From NCBI GenBank assembly GCA_033762735.1, contig JANRLJ010000040.1, positions 62,001 to 126,000 on the forward strand: a DNA stretch of 64,000 nt, in the 5' to 3' direction. The notes under the pieces were generated by a model that worked only from the letters and a program-made list of their open reading frames with translations, was not told the origin of the DNA and searched no databases. This DNA is from JANRLJ01 sp033762735 (GTDB lineage: Bacteria > Chloroflexota > Anaerolineae > Aggregatilineales > Phototrophicaceae). Shown here in pieces: positions 41,402-49,876 of this stretch; within the stretch, counting starts at the first letter, position 1; each line of letters opens with the position of its first letter. A program made the translations under genes and the position numbers.

Positions 41402-42565
41402 CTAAAGGATTTCTGCCCCGTTGGTCGCATGGCAGATATAAATGCTGGCGTTGAGGCCAACTACTTTCTGATAAGCTTCCGTCACGGTTGTTGCGAACGC
41501 TTCTGCCCGATCCAGATCAACCAGTGCAACTGCGCAACCGCCGAATCCTCCGCCCGTCATCCGTGCCCCGTAGCAACCTTCCTGCTGCCGTGCGATTTCG
41601 GCCAGCGAGTCCAGTGGGGGTGTCGTGATTTCAAAATCCTCCTTCATGCTGGTGTGGCTCTCATTCATCAGCCGCCCCAGCGTCCCCGCATCCCCCTGCT
41701 GCATCACATTTTTCGCAGCCAGTGTCCGTTCATTTTCGGTGATAACGTGCCGGGCGCGGCGTCGGGTAACATCATCAAGCTGATCGGCCTTTGCTTCAAA
41801 CGTCGCCATGTCCAGATCACGCAGCGCTTTCACGCCGAAAAACTGCGCGGCGGCCTCGCACTGGGCGCGGCGCTCGTTATAGGCCGAGCCGACCAGCCCG
41901 CGCCTCGTCGCGCTGTCCATCACGACAATCACCGTCCCCGGCGGAATCGGGACGAGTTCGGTTTCCAACGAACGGCAGTCGATCAGGAGCGCATGGCCTT
42001 CCTTGCCCGACGCGGAGATCATCTGATCCATGATGCCGCTGTTCACGCCCACCCACTGATTTTCGGCCTTCTGGCAAAGCCGAGCAATCGCCGCCGGATC
42101 CCAGGAAAAGTCTGAAACTGCGTCGAACGCCCGCGCTGTCGCCAGTTCGTAGGAGGCAGACGAGGACAAGCCCGCGCCCATCGGCACATCGCCAGCGGAA
42201 ACGCCTTCCCACGCCGTCAGCGCATAGCCGCCCTCCTGCAGCGCCCACGCCACCCCCTTGAGATATTCCACCCAGGTATCGCCCTTTTTCCTGAGATTAT
42301 CCAGCGGGACTTCCGCTGTCTGATTGAATTCCAGCGAGTGTACAAACAGGCGGTTGTCCTGGCGGGGACGCAGAGCCATCCACGTCGCGCGGTCAATTGC
42401 CATCGGCAGCACGAAGCCATCGTTGTAGTCGGTATGTTCGCCGATGATGTTCACCCGCCCCGGCGCACGTACCACAAAGGCCGGGGACTGCCCGTAAAGC
42501 TGTTCAAATTTTGAAACAACATTCTGATGAATGTCAGGTCGGTTGGAGGACTTGCGGTTGTTCAA
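41402..42565 (-). CDS. galK: Galactokinase
   Basis: GalK phosphorylates galactose at C1 in the Leloir pathway. The 387-residue GHMP kinase has the galactokinase signature GRVNIIGEHTDYNDGFVLPMAI, the ATP motif GAGLSSSASYELA, and the third GHMP motif MTGGGFGGCAVALV. Length is normal. It is last in the minus-strand operon GH2-GNAT-galT-galK and starts four bases after the galT stop. Confidence 0.96.
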   Translation of the reverse strand: MNNRKSSNRPDIHQNVVSKFEQLYGQSPAFVVRAPGRVNIIGEHTDYNDGFVLPMAIDRATWMALRPRQDNRLFVHSLEFNQTAEVPLDNLRKKGDTWVEYLKGVAWALQEGGYALTAWEGVSAGDVPMGAGLSSSASYELATARAFDAVSDFSWDPAAIARLCQKAENQWVGVNSGIMDQMISASGKEGHALLIDCRSLETELVPIPPGTVIVVMDSATRRGLVGSAYNERRAQCEAAAQFFGVKALRDLDMATFEAKADQLDDVTRRRARHVITENERTLAAKNVMQQGDAGTLGRLMNESHTSMKEDFEITTPPLDSLAEIARQQEGCYGARMTGGGFGGCAVALVDLDRAEAFATTVTEAYQKVVGLNASIYICHATNGAEIL

Positions 42566-42569
42566 AAGA

Positions 42570-43622
42570 TTACCCCTGCATTTTATAGTGTACTTCGCTT
42601 AAATCCCGCAGACGGGCGGCGGCCTGTTCCGGCGTCAGGTCGCGCTGCGCCTCGGCCAGCATCTCATAACCGACCATCCACTTGCGCACGGTTGCGGAAC
42701 GCAGCAGCGGCGGGTAGAAATGGGCGTGAAGCTGCCAGTGCTTATAATCGCCAGTATCGCCCGTCGGTGCGCCATGCCAGCCCATCGAATAGGGAAAGCT
42801 GATCTCAAACAGATTGTCATATTTCGTCGTCAGCCGCTTGAGGATGTCCGCCAGCGCCAGCCGTTCGAGTTCATCGAGATCGGTCAGGCGCAGCACATGG
42901 CGGCGGGTCATGAGCAGCGTTTCAAACGGCCATACTGCCCAGTATGGCACAACCGCCAGCCAGTGGTCGTTCTGAACGACGACGCGCTCCCCGCGTTCGC
43001 TTTCCAGTTGTGCATAATCCACCAGCAGCGGTGATCGATTTTCGACATAGTACGCCCGCTGGTTGTCGTTTTCGGCGACGGCTTCGTTGGGCAAAAAGTC
43101 ACTCGCCCAGATTTGACCGTGCGGGTGCGGATTGGATGCGCCCTGTGCCTCGCCCTTGTTCTCGAACACCTGCACCCAGCGATAGCGTGTGCCCAGCTCG
43201 CGCACCTGCTCCGCCCAGACGTCGATCACCCGGCGAACATCGGCGATTTCCATCTGCGGGAGCGTCAGATCATGGCTCGGCGAAAAGCAAATCACGCGGC
43301 TCGTCCCCCGCGCGCTGTGATAATGCAGCAGGGGGTGTTCCGGTTCACCCGAAGGCGGTGTATCCGGCAGCAGTGCGGCGAAATCATTGGTGAAGACAAA
43401 CGTGCCGTCGTACTGTGGATTTGTCTCGCCATTGGCGCGTGTGTTGCCGGGGCAAAGGTAGCAGGTCGGGTCATACTGCGGGCGGTCTTCCTGCGGCGGG
43501 CGTTCCTGCCTGCCCTGCCAGGGGCGCTTGGTGCGATGGGGCGACACCAGCACAAACTCCCCCGTGAGTGGGTTGTAGCGGCGGTGTGGGTGATCGGTCG
43601 GATTAAAGCCTGTTTCTGTCAC
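42570..43622 (-). CDS. galT: Galactose-1-phosphate uridylyltransferase
   Basis: GalT exchanges UMP between UDP-glucose and galactose-1-phosphate. The 350-residue protein has the metal site CYLCPGN and the catalytic motif SNPHPHGQIWA, whose middle His is uridylylated, and a later HAHFYPPLLRS. The start is GTG at 43622, whose codon overlaps the GNAT stop (GTGA). It is co-transcribed with galK. Confidence 0.96.
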   Translation of the reverse strand: MTETGFNPTDHPHRRYNPLTGEFVLVSPHRTKRPWQGRQERPPQEDRPQYDPTCYLCPGNTRANGETNPQYDGTFVFTNDFAALLPDTPPSGEPEHPLLHYHSARGTSRVICFSPSHDLTLPQMEIADVRRVIDVWAEQVRELGTRYRWVQVFENKGEAQGASNPHPHGQIWASDFLPNEAVAENDNQRAYYVENRSPLLVDYAQLESERGERVVVQNDHWLAVVPYWAVWPFETLLMTRRHVLRLTDLDELERLALADILKRLTTKYDNLFEISFPYSMGWHGAPTGDTGDYKHWQLHAHFYPPLLRSATVRKWMVGYEMLAEAQRDLTPEQAAARLRDLSEVHYKMQG

Positions 43623-44212
43623 GACTCCTCGCCTTCATTTTCCAGAATGCCAACCACCTGGAACCATACTGGCTCCGGCAGCGGATTGCGTTCGATCTTC
43701 ATCCCTAACCGCCTCATGACGGCCTGCGACGCGGTGTTGTCGTGCTCAGTGGTGGCGATCATGCGCTTCAGCCGCATTTCCTTCAGCGCAAAATCGACCA
43801 CCGCCTGCGCAGCTTCAGTGGCGTAGCCTTTGCCCTGCTGCGCTTTGAGAAATGCCCAGAACAGGCCAAATTCAGGCATATTCAGGCGGTGGCTGATGCC
43901 GAGCGCCTGATAGTGCGGGAGCTGCCCAAACGGCCCAAAGGCCTGCACCAGTCCGACGCTGCCGACGAATTCCCCGCTGTCCTTGCGCTCAACGGCACGA
44001 TCACCATAAGGAGGCTGATACAAGCCTTCCAGCGCGGCATAATTCATCACCTGCCATTGCAGCCAGGCGCGACGTTTTTCCAGCGCTTCGGCGGTGTCCT
44101 CGTCCCACCCGGCATCCACATAGACCTGATGAATACAGGGCAGATCGTCGATTGTAAAGCGCCGTATTCGCAGCCGCTCGGTTTCCAGCGTCGGCATGAA
44201 AATGTTCGTCAT
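43619..44212 (-). CDS. GNAT-family N-acetyltransferase
   Basis: A 197-residue RimJ/RimL-like acetyltransferase. LETERLRIRRFTIDDLPCI starts the domain, and FLKAQQGKGYATEAAQAVVDFALKEM is the acetyl-CoA motif A (Q-x-x-G-x-A/G type). The C-terminal MRRLGMKIER resembles the RimJ end. It lies between the GH2 gene and galT with overlapping or adjoining starts, yet has no known role in galactose use; the substrate may be an amino sugar, an amine or a protein end. Confidence 0.85.
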   Translation of the reverse strand: MTNIFMPTLETERLRIRRFTIDDLPCIHQVYVDAGWDEDTAEALEKRRAWLQWQVMNYAALEGLYQPPYGDRAVERKDSGEFVGSVGLVQAFGPFGQLPHYQALGISHRLNMPEFGLFWAFLKAQQGKGYATEAAQAVVDFALKEMRLKRMIATTEHDNTASQAVMRRLGMKIERNPLPEPVWFQVVGILENEGEES

Positions 44213-46417
44213 TTACTTCACCACGATTTCGACCTGTGCGGAAGGCAGGCGCGGTGTGGAGGCGCGGACAGTCATCACGCCGGGCGTATGCGTGGCCTTC
44301 ACGTACAGCGCCGCCTGCCCCCCCATCAACGGGAACGGATTTTCCCCGATCAGTTCGCCCGGCCCATCGAGTTCAAACATCACCACCGACTGCGTATAGG
44401 GCAGACGATTGCCGTAGCGATCTACAATCTTAAACACGACACGGGTCATATCGGCACCATCGGCCTTGAGTTCAGCGTCATCCGTTTGCAGCGTAAGCGC
44501 GGCAGGCTTTCCGTCAGAGGCATACTGCCGCTCAATGATCTGTTCGCCGTTCAGCAGGCCGACAATCCGCAGATCGCCAAAAGCCGATCCCCACGTCATC
44601 AGCAAACCCAATCCGGTCACTGTAAACGGCGGATGGGGCAAATTCGGGAACTGGGCACGGTCAGGCTGATAGCGGCCATGCAGCCCGTCGCCAATATACA
44701 CCGCAATTTCGTCGCAGTTGCTAAAGACGACCAGCGGGTCATTCCCGCCTTCGCTGCGGTCGCCCATCGTCCAGTACGTCGCCGCCTCCAGCACGATGCG
44801 CTGCGCCGGGTCGCTCTGGCTGCTGTAGAAATAAGCGGCGAACTTCGGCAGGCGGAAAATGTCGCTGACGCCGTGATAGCAGATGCGGTCGCCGCTGCCG
44901 AGTTCCTTGTGCGTGTTGTAGTCGAAGGCGCACCAGCCAATCGCCCCGGCCACATTCGGCATCCCAAGCTGCTTATCCTGAATACGGGCGTGGCGCAGGG
45001 CGTGCTCGATCAGCCGTTCTTCCTGATCCCAGACTTTGGTGGGATACATGTGCCCGTTGAATTCCGTCACCAGATGCGGCGTGTGTTCGGGGTCGAGAAC
45101 GGTGTTGGAAAAGTCGTTATAGGTATACACATCCTCGATGAACTGGCTGCCCAGGAAGTTGCGCACACCGCCTGTCTGCCGCGTGGGATCGAGTTCGCGG
45201 GCGAGGGTGTTGGTGTCGTCGTAAAAGGCTTCGTCGTCCCAGCTTTCATTGATGCGAACGCCCCACAGCACAATCGAAGGATGATTGCGGTCACGCTCGA
45301 TCATCGCCCGCACATCGCGCAGCGCCAGCTTTTTCCAGTCGTCATCGCCGATGAACTGCCAGCCGGGAATTTCCTCGAACACCAGCAGGCCGATTTCGTC
45401 GCAGCGGTTCAGGAAATGGGGCGACTGTGGATAATGCGAGGTGCGGACGATGTTGCAGCCGAGTTCATCCTTGATGATGTCGGCATCCTTCGCTTGCAGC
45501 CGGGCGGGTGCCGCCGCGCCAATGTAGGGATAGGTCTGGTGGCGGTTGAGGCCGATCAGCTTGAGGCGTTCGCCGTTGAGGTAAAAGCTGCCGTCCTTGT
45601 CGAAGCGCGCCTCGCGGAAACCGAATTGATCGGTCAATGTATCGACAACAGGGTTGTTTTCTTCATTCTGCGGATGAAGATCAACAACAATCCGGTAGAG
45701 CTCAGGGTTATTCAATGACCACAGTCTGGGTTCCTCAACCTCTAGCGTGACGACGGTCGTATAAATTCTTTGGGCAGCAAGCGCCTGGATAACGTTCTGA
45801 GTAACAACAATATTCCCATCAGGATCAATCAAACGTACTTGCATCGGAAATTGCTGAAAGTCATCGGTTTGATTATTGAAGCGGATCGCTATATGAACCT
45901 GCGCTGATGGTGTGAGCACGTTTTGCGTGATGACAAACAGATTGTCAATATGATACGGCTCAACATACCGCAGCGATACATCCCGATAAATCCCACCAAA
46001 TGCTAAATAATCTACCACATAGCCAAAAGGCGGGATGTCCTTGCGCTCGGTAGAGTCCAGCCGAACGGTCAGCAGGTTTTCGCCGTCTTCATTCAGGTAG
46101 TCCGTGATGTCGAATGAGAACGGCACATAGCCACCGCGAAATTCGTCAAACGTGTGACCGTTGATGCTGACGGTGCTGGCGATCATCGCGCCGTCAAAGT
46201 CGAGATAAACGCGGCGGCCTGCACCGGGTTCGGGCAGCGTGAAGCGCTTGCGATAGGTGGAGACGAACGCATATTCATCCACATCAAAATTGTGATGCGG
46301 CAGGAGTCTGGTGGTGTGGGGCAGCGTCACAGGTGCAAAGGCGGTGTCGGGCGTGTCCGTGCCGACTTCCGCCGGGTGGAACAGCCAGCCGTCGTTAAAG
46401 GGGATAATGCTTCTCAA
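44213..46417 (-). CDS. Glycoside hydrolase family 2 protein (beta-galactosidase type)
   Basis: A ~734-residue GH2 enzyme. It has the N-terminal sugar-binding jelly roll (YLDFDGAMIASTVSINGHTFDEFRGGYVPFSFDI), the immunoglobulin-like domain, and the TIM barrel with FNCNIVRTSHYPQSPHFLNRCDEIGLLVFEE. The acid/base Glu is in SIVLWGVRINESWDDE and the nucleophile Glu in HLVTEFNGH. Beyond the barrel there is a C-terminal beta domain. The gal operon around it supports beta-galactosidase activity, though beta-glucuronidase or mannosidase activity is not excluded. The start is TTG at 46417 with AGAGGG upstream; other starts upstream are less supported. Confidence 0.9.
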   Translation of the reverse strand: MRSIIPFNDGWLFHPAEVGTDTPDTAFAPVTLPHTTRLLPHHNFDVDEYAFVSTYRKRFTLPEPGAGRRVYLDFDGAMIASTVSINGHTFDEFRGGYVPFSFDITDYLNEDGENLLTVRLDSTERKDIPPFGYVVDYLAFGGIYRDVSLRYVEPYHIDNLFVITQNVLTPSAQVHIAIRFNNQTDDFQQFPMQVRLIDPDGNIVVTQNVIQALAAQRIYTTVVTLEVEEPRLWSLNNPELYRIVVDLHPQNEENNPVVDTLTDQFGFREARFDKDGSFYLNGERLKLIGLNRHQTYPYIGAAAPARLQAKDADIIKDELGCNIVRTSHYPQSPHFLNRCDEIGLLVFEEIPGWQFIGDDDWKKLALRDVRAMIERDRNHPSIVLWGVRINESWDDEAFYDDTNTLARELDPTRQTGGVRNFLGSQFIEDVYTYNDFSNTVLDPEHTPHLVTEFNGHMYPTKVWDQEERLIEHALRHARIQDKQLGMPNVAGAIGWCAFDYNTHKELGSGDRICYHGVSDIFRLPKFAAYFYSSQSDPAQRIVLEAATYWTMGDRSEGGNDPLVVFSNCDEIAVYIGDGLHGRYQPDRAQFPNLPHPPFTVTGLGLLMTWGSAFGDLRIVGLLNGEQIIERQYASDGKPAALTLQTDDAELKADGADMTRVVFKIVDRYGNRLPYTQSVVMFELDGPGELIGENPFPLMGGQAALYVKATHTPGVMTVRASTPRLPSAQVEIVVK

Positions 46418-46568
46418 GATGACCCTCTTGCGGTGGGTGGAAGGCAAATGATGACCGTCAGTAAGTATAGCCCAAAGGCCAAAGGGGGAAAGTCCAATTT
46501 GGCAGGACGGTTGCAAACGTGGTTATTATAAACATGCTTCAAGAACTGGCTGACTCGGTAGGATTGTG

Positions 46569-47684
46569 ATGACCACCCAAGAGACCTTTGACGAACCCCT
46601 GAACCTGATGGATTTTGAACGCCTCGCGCCGGAAAAGCTCACGCAGATGGCATGGGATTATTATGCGGGCGCGGCGGATGATCTGGTGACGCTGCGCGAT
46701 AATCGCCTGGCCTTTAACAAAATCCGCCTGCGTCCGCGCATGATGGTGGACGTAAGCCAGCGCGACCTGAGCACTTCTGTCCTCGGCCAATCCATGCCGA
46801 TGCCGCTGCTGTTCGCGCCGACAGCCTTTCATCGCATGGCGCATCCCGACGGCGAGATTGCGACCGTGCGGGCGGCGGGTTCACGCGGCCTGACGATGAT
46901 CCTCAGTTCGCTTTCGACCACGCCATTAGAAGATGTGGCGCAGGCAGCGGCGCAGGCGGCGACGGCTCCGCTGTGGTTTCAGTTGTACGTCTACAAGGAT
47001 CGCGGGCTGACCGAATCGGTTGTGCGTCGGGCAGAGGCCGCCGGGTACAAGGCGCTGGTGCTGACGGTGGACGCACCCTACTTTGGCCGCCGCGAAGCCG
47101 ACATTCGCAACCGCTTCTTCCTGCCCGATGGCCTGGAAGTGGCAAACCTGCGCGGCACTGGCAAAGAAGATATTGACCGACCAAAAGGCGGCTCCGGCCT
47201 GAACGCCTATGTTGCCTCACTGCTGGATGCGTCGCTGACGTGGAAGGATGTGAACTGGCTGTGTACGCTGACGGATATGCCCGTGATCGTGAAAGGCATT
47301 CTGCGTGGCGATGACGCGGTGCGGGCGCTGGAACACGGCGCGAAGGGCGTGATTGTCTCGAATCACGGCGGGCGTCAGTTGGATACCTCCCCCGCAACGA
47401 TTGATGTGCTGCCCGAAATCACGGAAGCGGTCGGCGGCAAACTCGACGTTGTGCTGGATGGCGGAGTCCGGCGCGGGACGGACATCCTGAAAGCGGTTGC
47501 GCTGGGCGCGAAGGCGGTTGCGATTGGTCGCCCCATTCTATGGGGACTGGCCTATAACGGCGAGGCAGGTGTGCAGCGCGTGGTTGACCTGCTGCGCGAA
47601 GAGTTCAGCCTGGGCATGGCGCTGGCGGGCTGTGCATCGGTGCGCGACATCACGCCCGATCTGATCTTCCAGCCGCGACTGTGA
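46569..47684 (+). CDS. FMN-dependent alpha-hydroxy-acid oxidase or dehydrogenase
   Basis: A 371-residue flavoenzyme of the glycolate/lactate oxidase family. Conserved elements are YYAGAADDLVTLRDN, the FMN and substrate segments LFAPTAFHRMAHPDGE and LILTVDAP-like ALVLTVDAPYFGRREAD, then catalytic His and Arg in VSNHGGRQLDTSP, and VLDGGVRRGTDILKAVALGA. It would oxidise a 2-hydroxy acid to the 2-keto acid; glycolate, lactate or other is not determined. ATG at 46569 follows GTAGGA. A single gene. Confidence 0.92.
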   Translation: MTTQETFDEPLNLMDFERLAPEKLTQMAWDYYAGAADDLVTLRDNRLAFNKIRLRPRMMVDVSQRDLSTSVLGQSMPMPLLFAPTAFHRMAHPDGEIATVRAAGSRGLTMILSSLSTTPLEDVAQAAAQAATAPLWFQLYVYKDRGLTESVVRRAEAAGYKALVLTVDAPYFGRREADIRNRFFLPDGLEVANLRGTGKEDIDRPKGGSGLNAYVASLLDASLTWKDVNWLCTLTDMPVIVKGILRGDDAVRALEHGAKGVIVSNHGGRQLDTSPATIDVLPEITEAVGGKLDVVLDGGVRRGTDILKAVALGAKAVAIGRPILWGLAYNGEAGVQRVVDLLREEFSLGMALAGCASVRDITPDLIFQPRL

Positions 47685-47688
47685 TAAA

Positions 47689-47709
47689 GGGCGACCCGGC
47701 GGGTCGCCC
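47689..47709. repeat. Intergenic palindrome, GGGCGA family, copy 2
   Basis: GGGCGACCC and GGGTCGCCC around a GGC loop, right after a stop codon, followed by CCTAC. The same design as 34948-34968. Confidence 0.7.
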
Positions 47710-47720
47710 CTACCTGGCGT

Positions 47721-47782
47721 AAAACCACGAACGATAGAGATTCGCGTCCAAATCCTGGCGTTCTTTGCGTCTTGGCGGTTAA
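47721..47782. repeat. Probable remnant of the CTTTGCGTC intergenic repeat
   Basis: CCTGGCGTTCTTTGCGTC followed by TTGGCGGTT and an upstream AAAACCACGAA resemble a worn copy of the repeat at 21239-21305. Pairing between the ends is poor, so it is a remnant at best. The rest of the gap to 47957 shows nothing else. Confidence 0.4.
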
Positions 47783-47957
47783 ATTGTTAACAAATTTTCA
47801 CGGAATTGCTGAAAATCAACGTGTTATTGTTATCGACTCTCTTGTCCCACCACAAACCGCGCAACGATTTTCTCCCCAAATTCAACGTAAATCTTCATCT
47901 TCTATACGGGCATTTCCGCATAGAATTGACCGAAAGCGTCACCAAAAGGAATTTGCT

Positions 47958-48368
47958 ATGGAAGGTTCAGAGATTCCCGCGCATGTCAGAATAAACAACG
48001 TCTTTCTCTCCACTACCGTCTCCAGCTTTATTCTGACCACGCCCCCCGATGACCGACAACTGGTGGTCGATGACAGCGTGGCAGCATTTATGGCGCGGGT
48101 CGGTGGTCAGCCAGCGGATTTCAGCCCACTTCTGTTCAAACTCCCGAAAATCCCCGTCTTTGCCTCGCGTGTTGATCTGCTCACTGTAGGCCAGACCTTA
48201 CCCATCGTGGTCATGGGTCGCTTCACCTACAAAGGCATCAAGCCCAACGGCACGAACAAAGTGTCGTGCGAACTGGCAGCGCACATCTTCCTCAGCACTG
48301 ATCCTGAATCGGAAACGATGCTGGAAGACTGGCAGCGCAACGACGGCTTACCCACCAACTTCGTGTAA
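47958..48368 (+). CDS. Small protein of unknown function
   Basis: A 136-residue protein with no signal peptide or membrane helix. Its composition and spacing look like an alternating beta/loop domain (VFLSTTVSSFILTTPPDDRQ, KVSCELAAHIFLSTDP). I do not recognise a family. The ATG at 47958 has AAAGGA seven bases upstream; a longer in-frame stretch upstream runs into the repeat region and is not used. It is a lone gene between two repeats and a convergent MmcQ gene. Confidence 0.6.
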   Translation: MEGSEIPAHVRINNVFLSTTVSSFILTTPPDDRQLVVDDSVAAFMARVGGQPADFSPLLFKLPKIPVFASRVDLLTVGQTLPIVVMGRFTYKGIKPNGTNKVSCELAAHIFLSTDPESETMLEDWQRNDGLPTNFV

Positions 48369-48390
48369 ACGTCTGCAAACGCCAATCGTG

Positions 48391-48762
48391 CTACAGCGCC
48401 TCCAACTGCTGGCGCTGTTTTTTCGTCAGCCCACCGACGATCAGATCATAGGAATGCTCGATCATCTCGCGGATTTCGTCGTCGGGGATGCTGCCGTCGC
48501 AGACGACGGTGTTCCAATGCGTTTTATTCATGTGATAACCTGGCTGTACCGCTTCGTACTGCTGGCGCAGGATGATCGCCAGCGTGGGATCACACTTGAG
48601 GTTGATCTGCGGCGGCTGCCCTTCGGCAAGCTGCGCGGGCATCAGCGCGAACATTTTGTCCATGACTCGAAAGACGAGCGTATCCGGCCCAAAGGGTAAA
48701 TCTTCTGTTGCGCCACGCAGGCTCAAACAGAGGTCACGGAGTTCATGATGTTCCATCGTCAC
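48391..48762 (-). CDS. MmcQ/YjbR family DNA-binding protein
   Basis: A 123-residue protein with the CyaY-like fold of the MmcQ/YjbR family: ELRDLCLSLRGATEDLPFGPDTLVFRVMDKMFALM near the start, and HMNKTHWNTVVCDGSIPDDEIREMIEHSYDLIVGGLTKKQR at the end. YjbR is thought to bind DNA, but its role is unclear. The GTG at 48762 overlaps the upstream stop (GTGA); an ATG two codons later is an equal alternative. Co-transcribed with the ADP-ribosylglycohydrolase. Confidence 0.87.
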   Translation of the reverse strand: MTMEHHELRDLCLSLRGATEDLPFGPDTLVFRVMDKMFALMPAQLAEGQPPQINLKCDPTLAIILRQQYEAVQPGYHMNKTHWNTVVCDGSIPDDEIREMIEHSYDLIVGGLTKKQRQQLEAL

Positions 48763-49697
48763 GGCGCTGCCGCTGCCATCCTTTCGCCCAGCGCAAACAG
48801 ATCATCCCGGTTCTCGCAGCGCTCGATCCAGTCCGCCGGAATCGCCTCCAGCCCCAGCCGTGCGCCCATGATGCCACCTGCGATACAGGCTATCGAATCG
48901 CTGTCGCCGTTAGTGTTCGCCGCCCGCCGGGCACACGCCACATAATCGTCGGGGTAGCGCAGCACACAGTACAGCGCCAGCGCGACGGCTTCCTCGCCTG
49001 TCCAGCCTTGCCCGATGTGGTCGAGCGCGGCTTCTTCGCTGCCCCACCCCAGCACATGCCCCACGCGCAGAATGGCCGCGTCGAACTCGTCGCTAAGGCC
49101 GTCGCAGAACGTCATCACCTTGCGCAGATAATCGTGGTCATGCGCACCGTTCAGCACAAGGCTGATGAGATAGGCCGCGCCGATACTGGCCGCAATCGCC
49201 GTCGGATGACGATGAGTGATTACGCCGCTGGCTTCTGCCACTTCGTATAACCGCGCGTCATCATGGCGGTAGAGGTAGCCAATCGTCGCCACACGCATGG
49301 CCGACCCGCAGCCCTTTGAGTTCGCCAGCCCCGACTCGCGCCAGGGCATCCCCTGCTGGTAACGGCTTAACCCCGCCATGACCGTGTTGCCGGGGGCGCG
49401 GTTGTTCTGTGGGCTGTCTTTCCAACTCAGGAAATGCTTCCCGACCGCCGCCATCTGCGTATCGAGATCGGCATCCAAGCCCGCTTCCAGCAGTCCTTCC
49501 GTCAGCGCAATCGTCATCTGCGTGTCGTCGGTGTAGAGCGCGGGATTGGGCGGCTCCTGAATGCCCCTCTCGCCAAATTTCGCCTTTATCATGGGCAACT
49601 TTGAGAACTCGGTGGGCCAGCCGAGCGCGTCCCCAAGTGCCAGCCCGAAGAGAATGGCCTGTGCCTGTTCGATGCGTTTGTTATCAGGTTTAGTCAT
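48759..49697 (-). CDS. ADP-ribosylglycohydrolase family protein
   Basis: A 312-residue ARH protein. Hallmarks are GLALGDALGWPTEF, the metal-site YTDDTQMTIAL, GCGSAMRVATIGYLY, HPTAIAASIGAAYLISL and NTNGDSDSIACIAGGIMGARLG, which holds the second metal-binding Asp pair. It removes ADP-ribose from proteins (for example from Arg), or acts on related linkages. The target is unknown; no ADP-ribosyltransferase was seen in the window. Confidence 0.92.
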   Translation of the reverse strand: MTKPDNKRIEQAQAILFGLALGDALGWPTEFSKLPMIKAKFGERGIQEPPNPALYTDDTQMTIALTEGLLEAGLDADLDTQMAAVGKHFLSWKDSPQNNRAPGNTVMAGLSRYQQGMPWRESGLANSKGCGSAMRVATIGYLYRHDDARLYEVAEASGVITHRHPTAIAASIGAAYLISLVLNGAHDHDYLRKVMTFCDGLSDEFDAAILRVGHVLGWGSEEAALDHIGQGWTGEEAVALALYCVLRYPDDYVACARRAANTNGDSDSIACIAGGIMGARLGLEAIPADWIERCENRDDLFALGERMAAAAP

Positions 49698-49876
49698 TGT
49701 TTCGCAAAATCTACGCCATTACTTACCGACGTAGTTTATAATAGCAGAATCGAGGGTTACAGAGTGCAACATCTCCAAAAAAGGACACTCTGATCCCAGC
49801 ACAGCCTCATTCCAAGCGTTGCGATTGCTGGATGCAGGCGTATTGTTAATTTTATCGAGATGTGGAGTAGACACCT

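Noticed and set aside
43742..45718. A 658-codon plus-strand reading frame opposite the GNAT and GH2 genes
   Set aside because: It lies antisense to two clear genes with intact motifs; its translation is rich in His, Arg and Gln in the way of shadow frames and has no recognisable domain.
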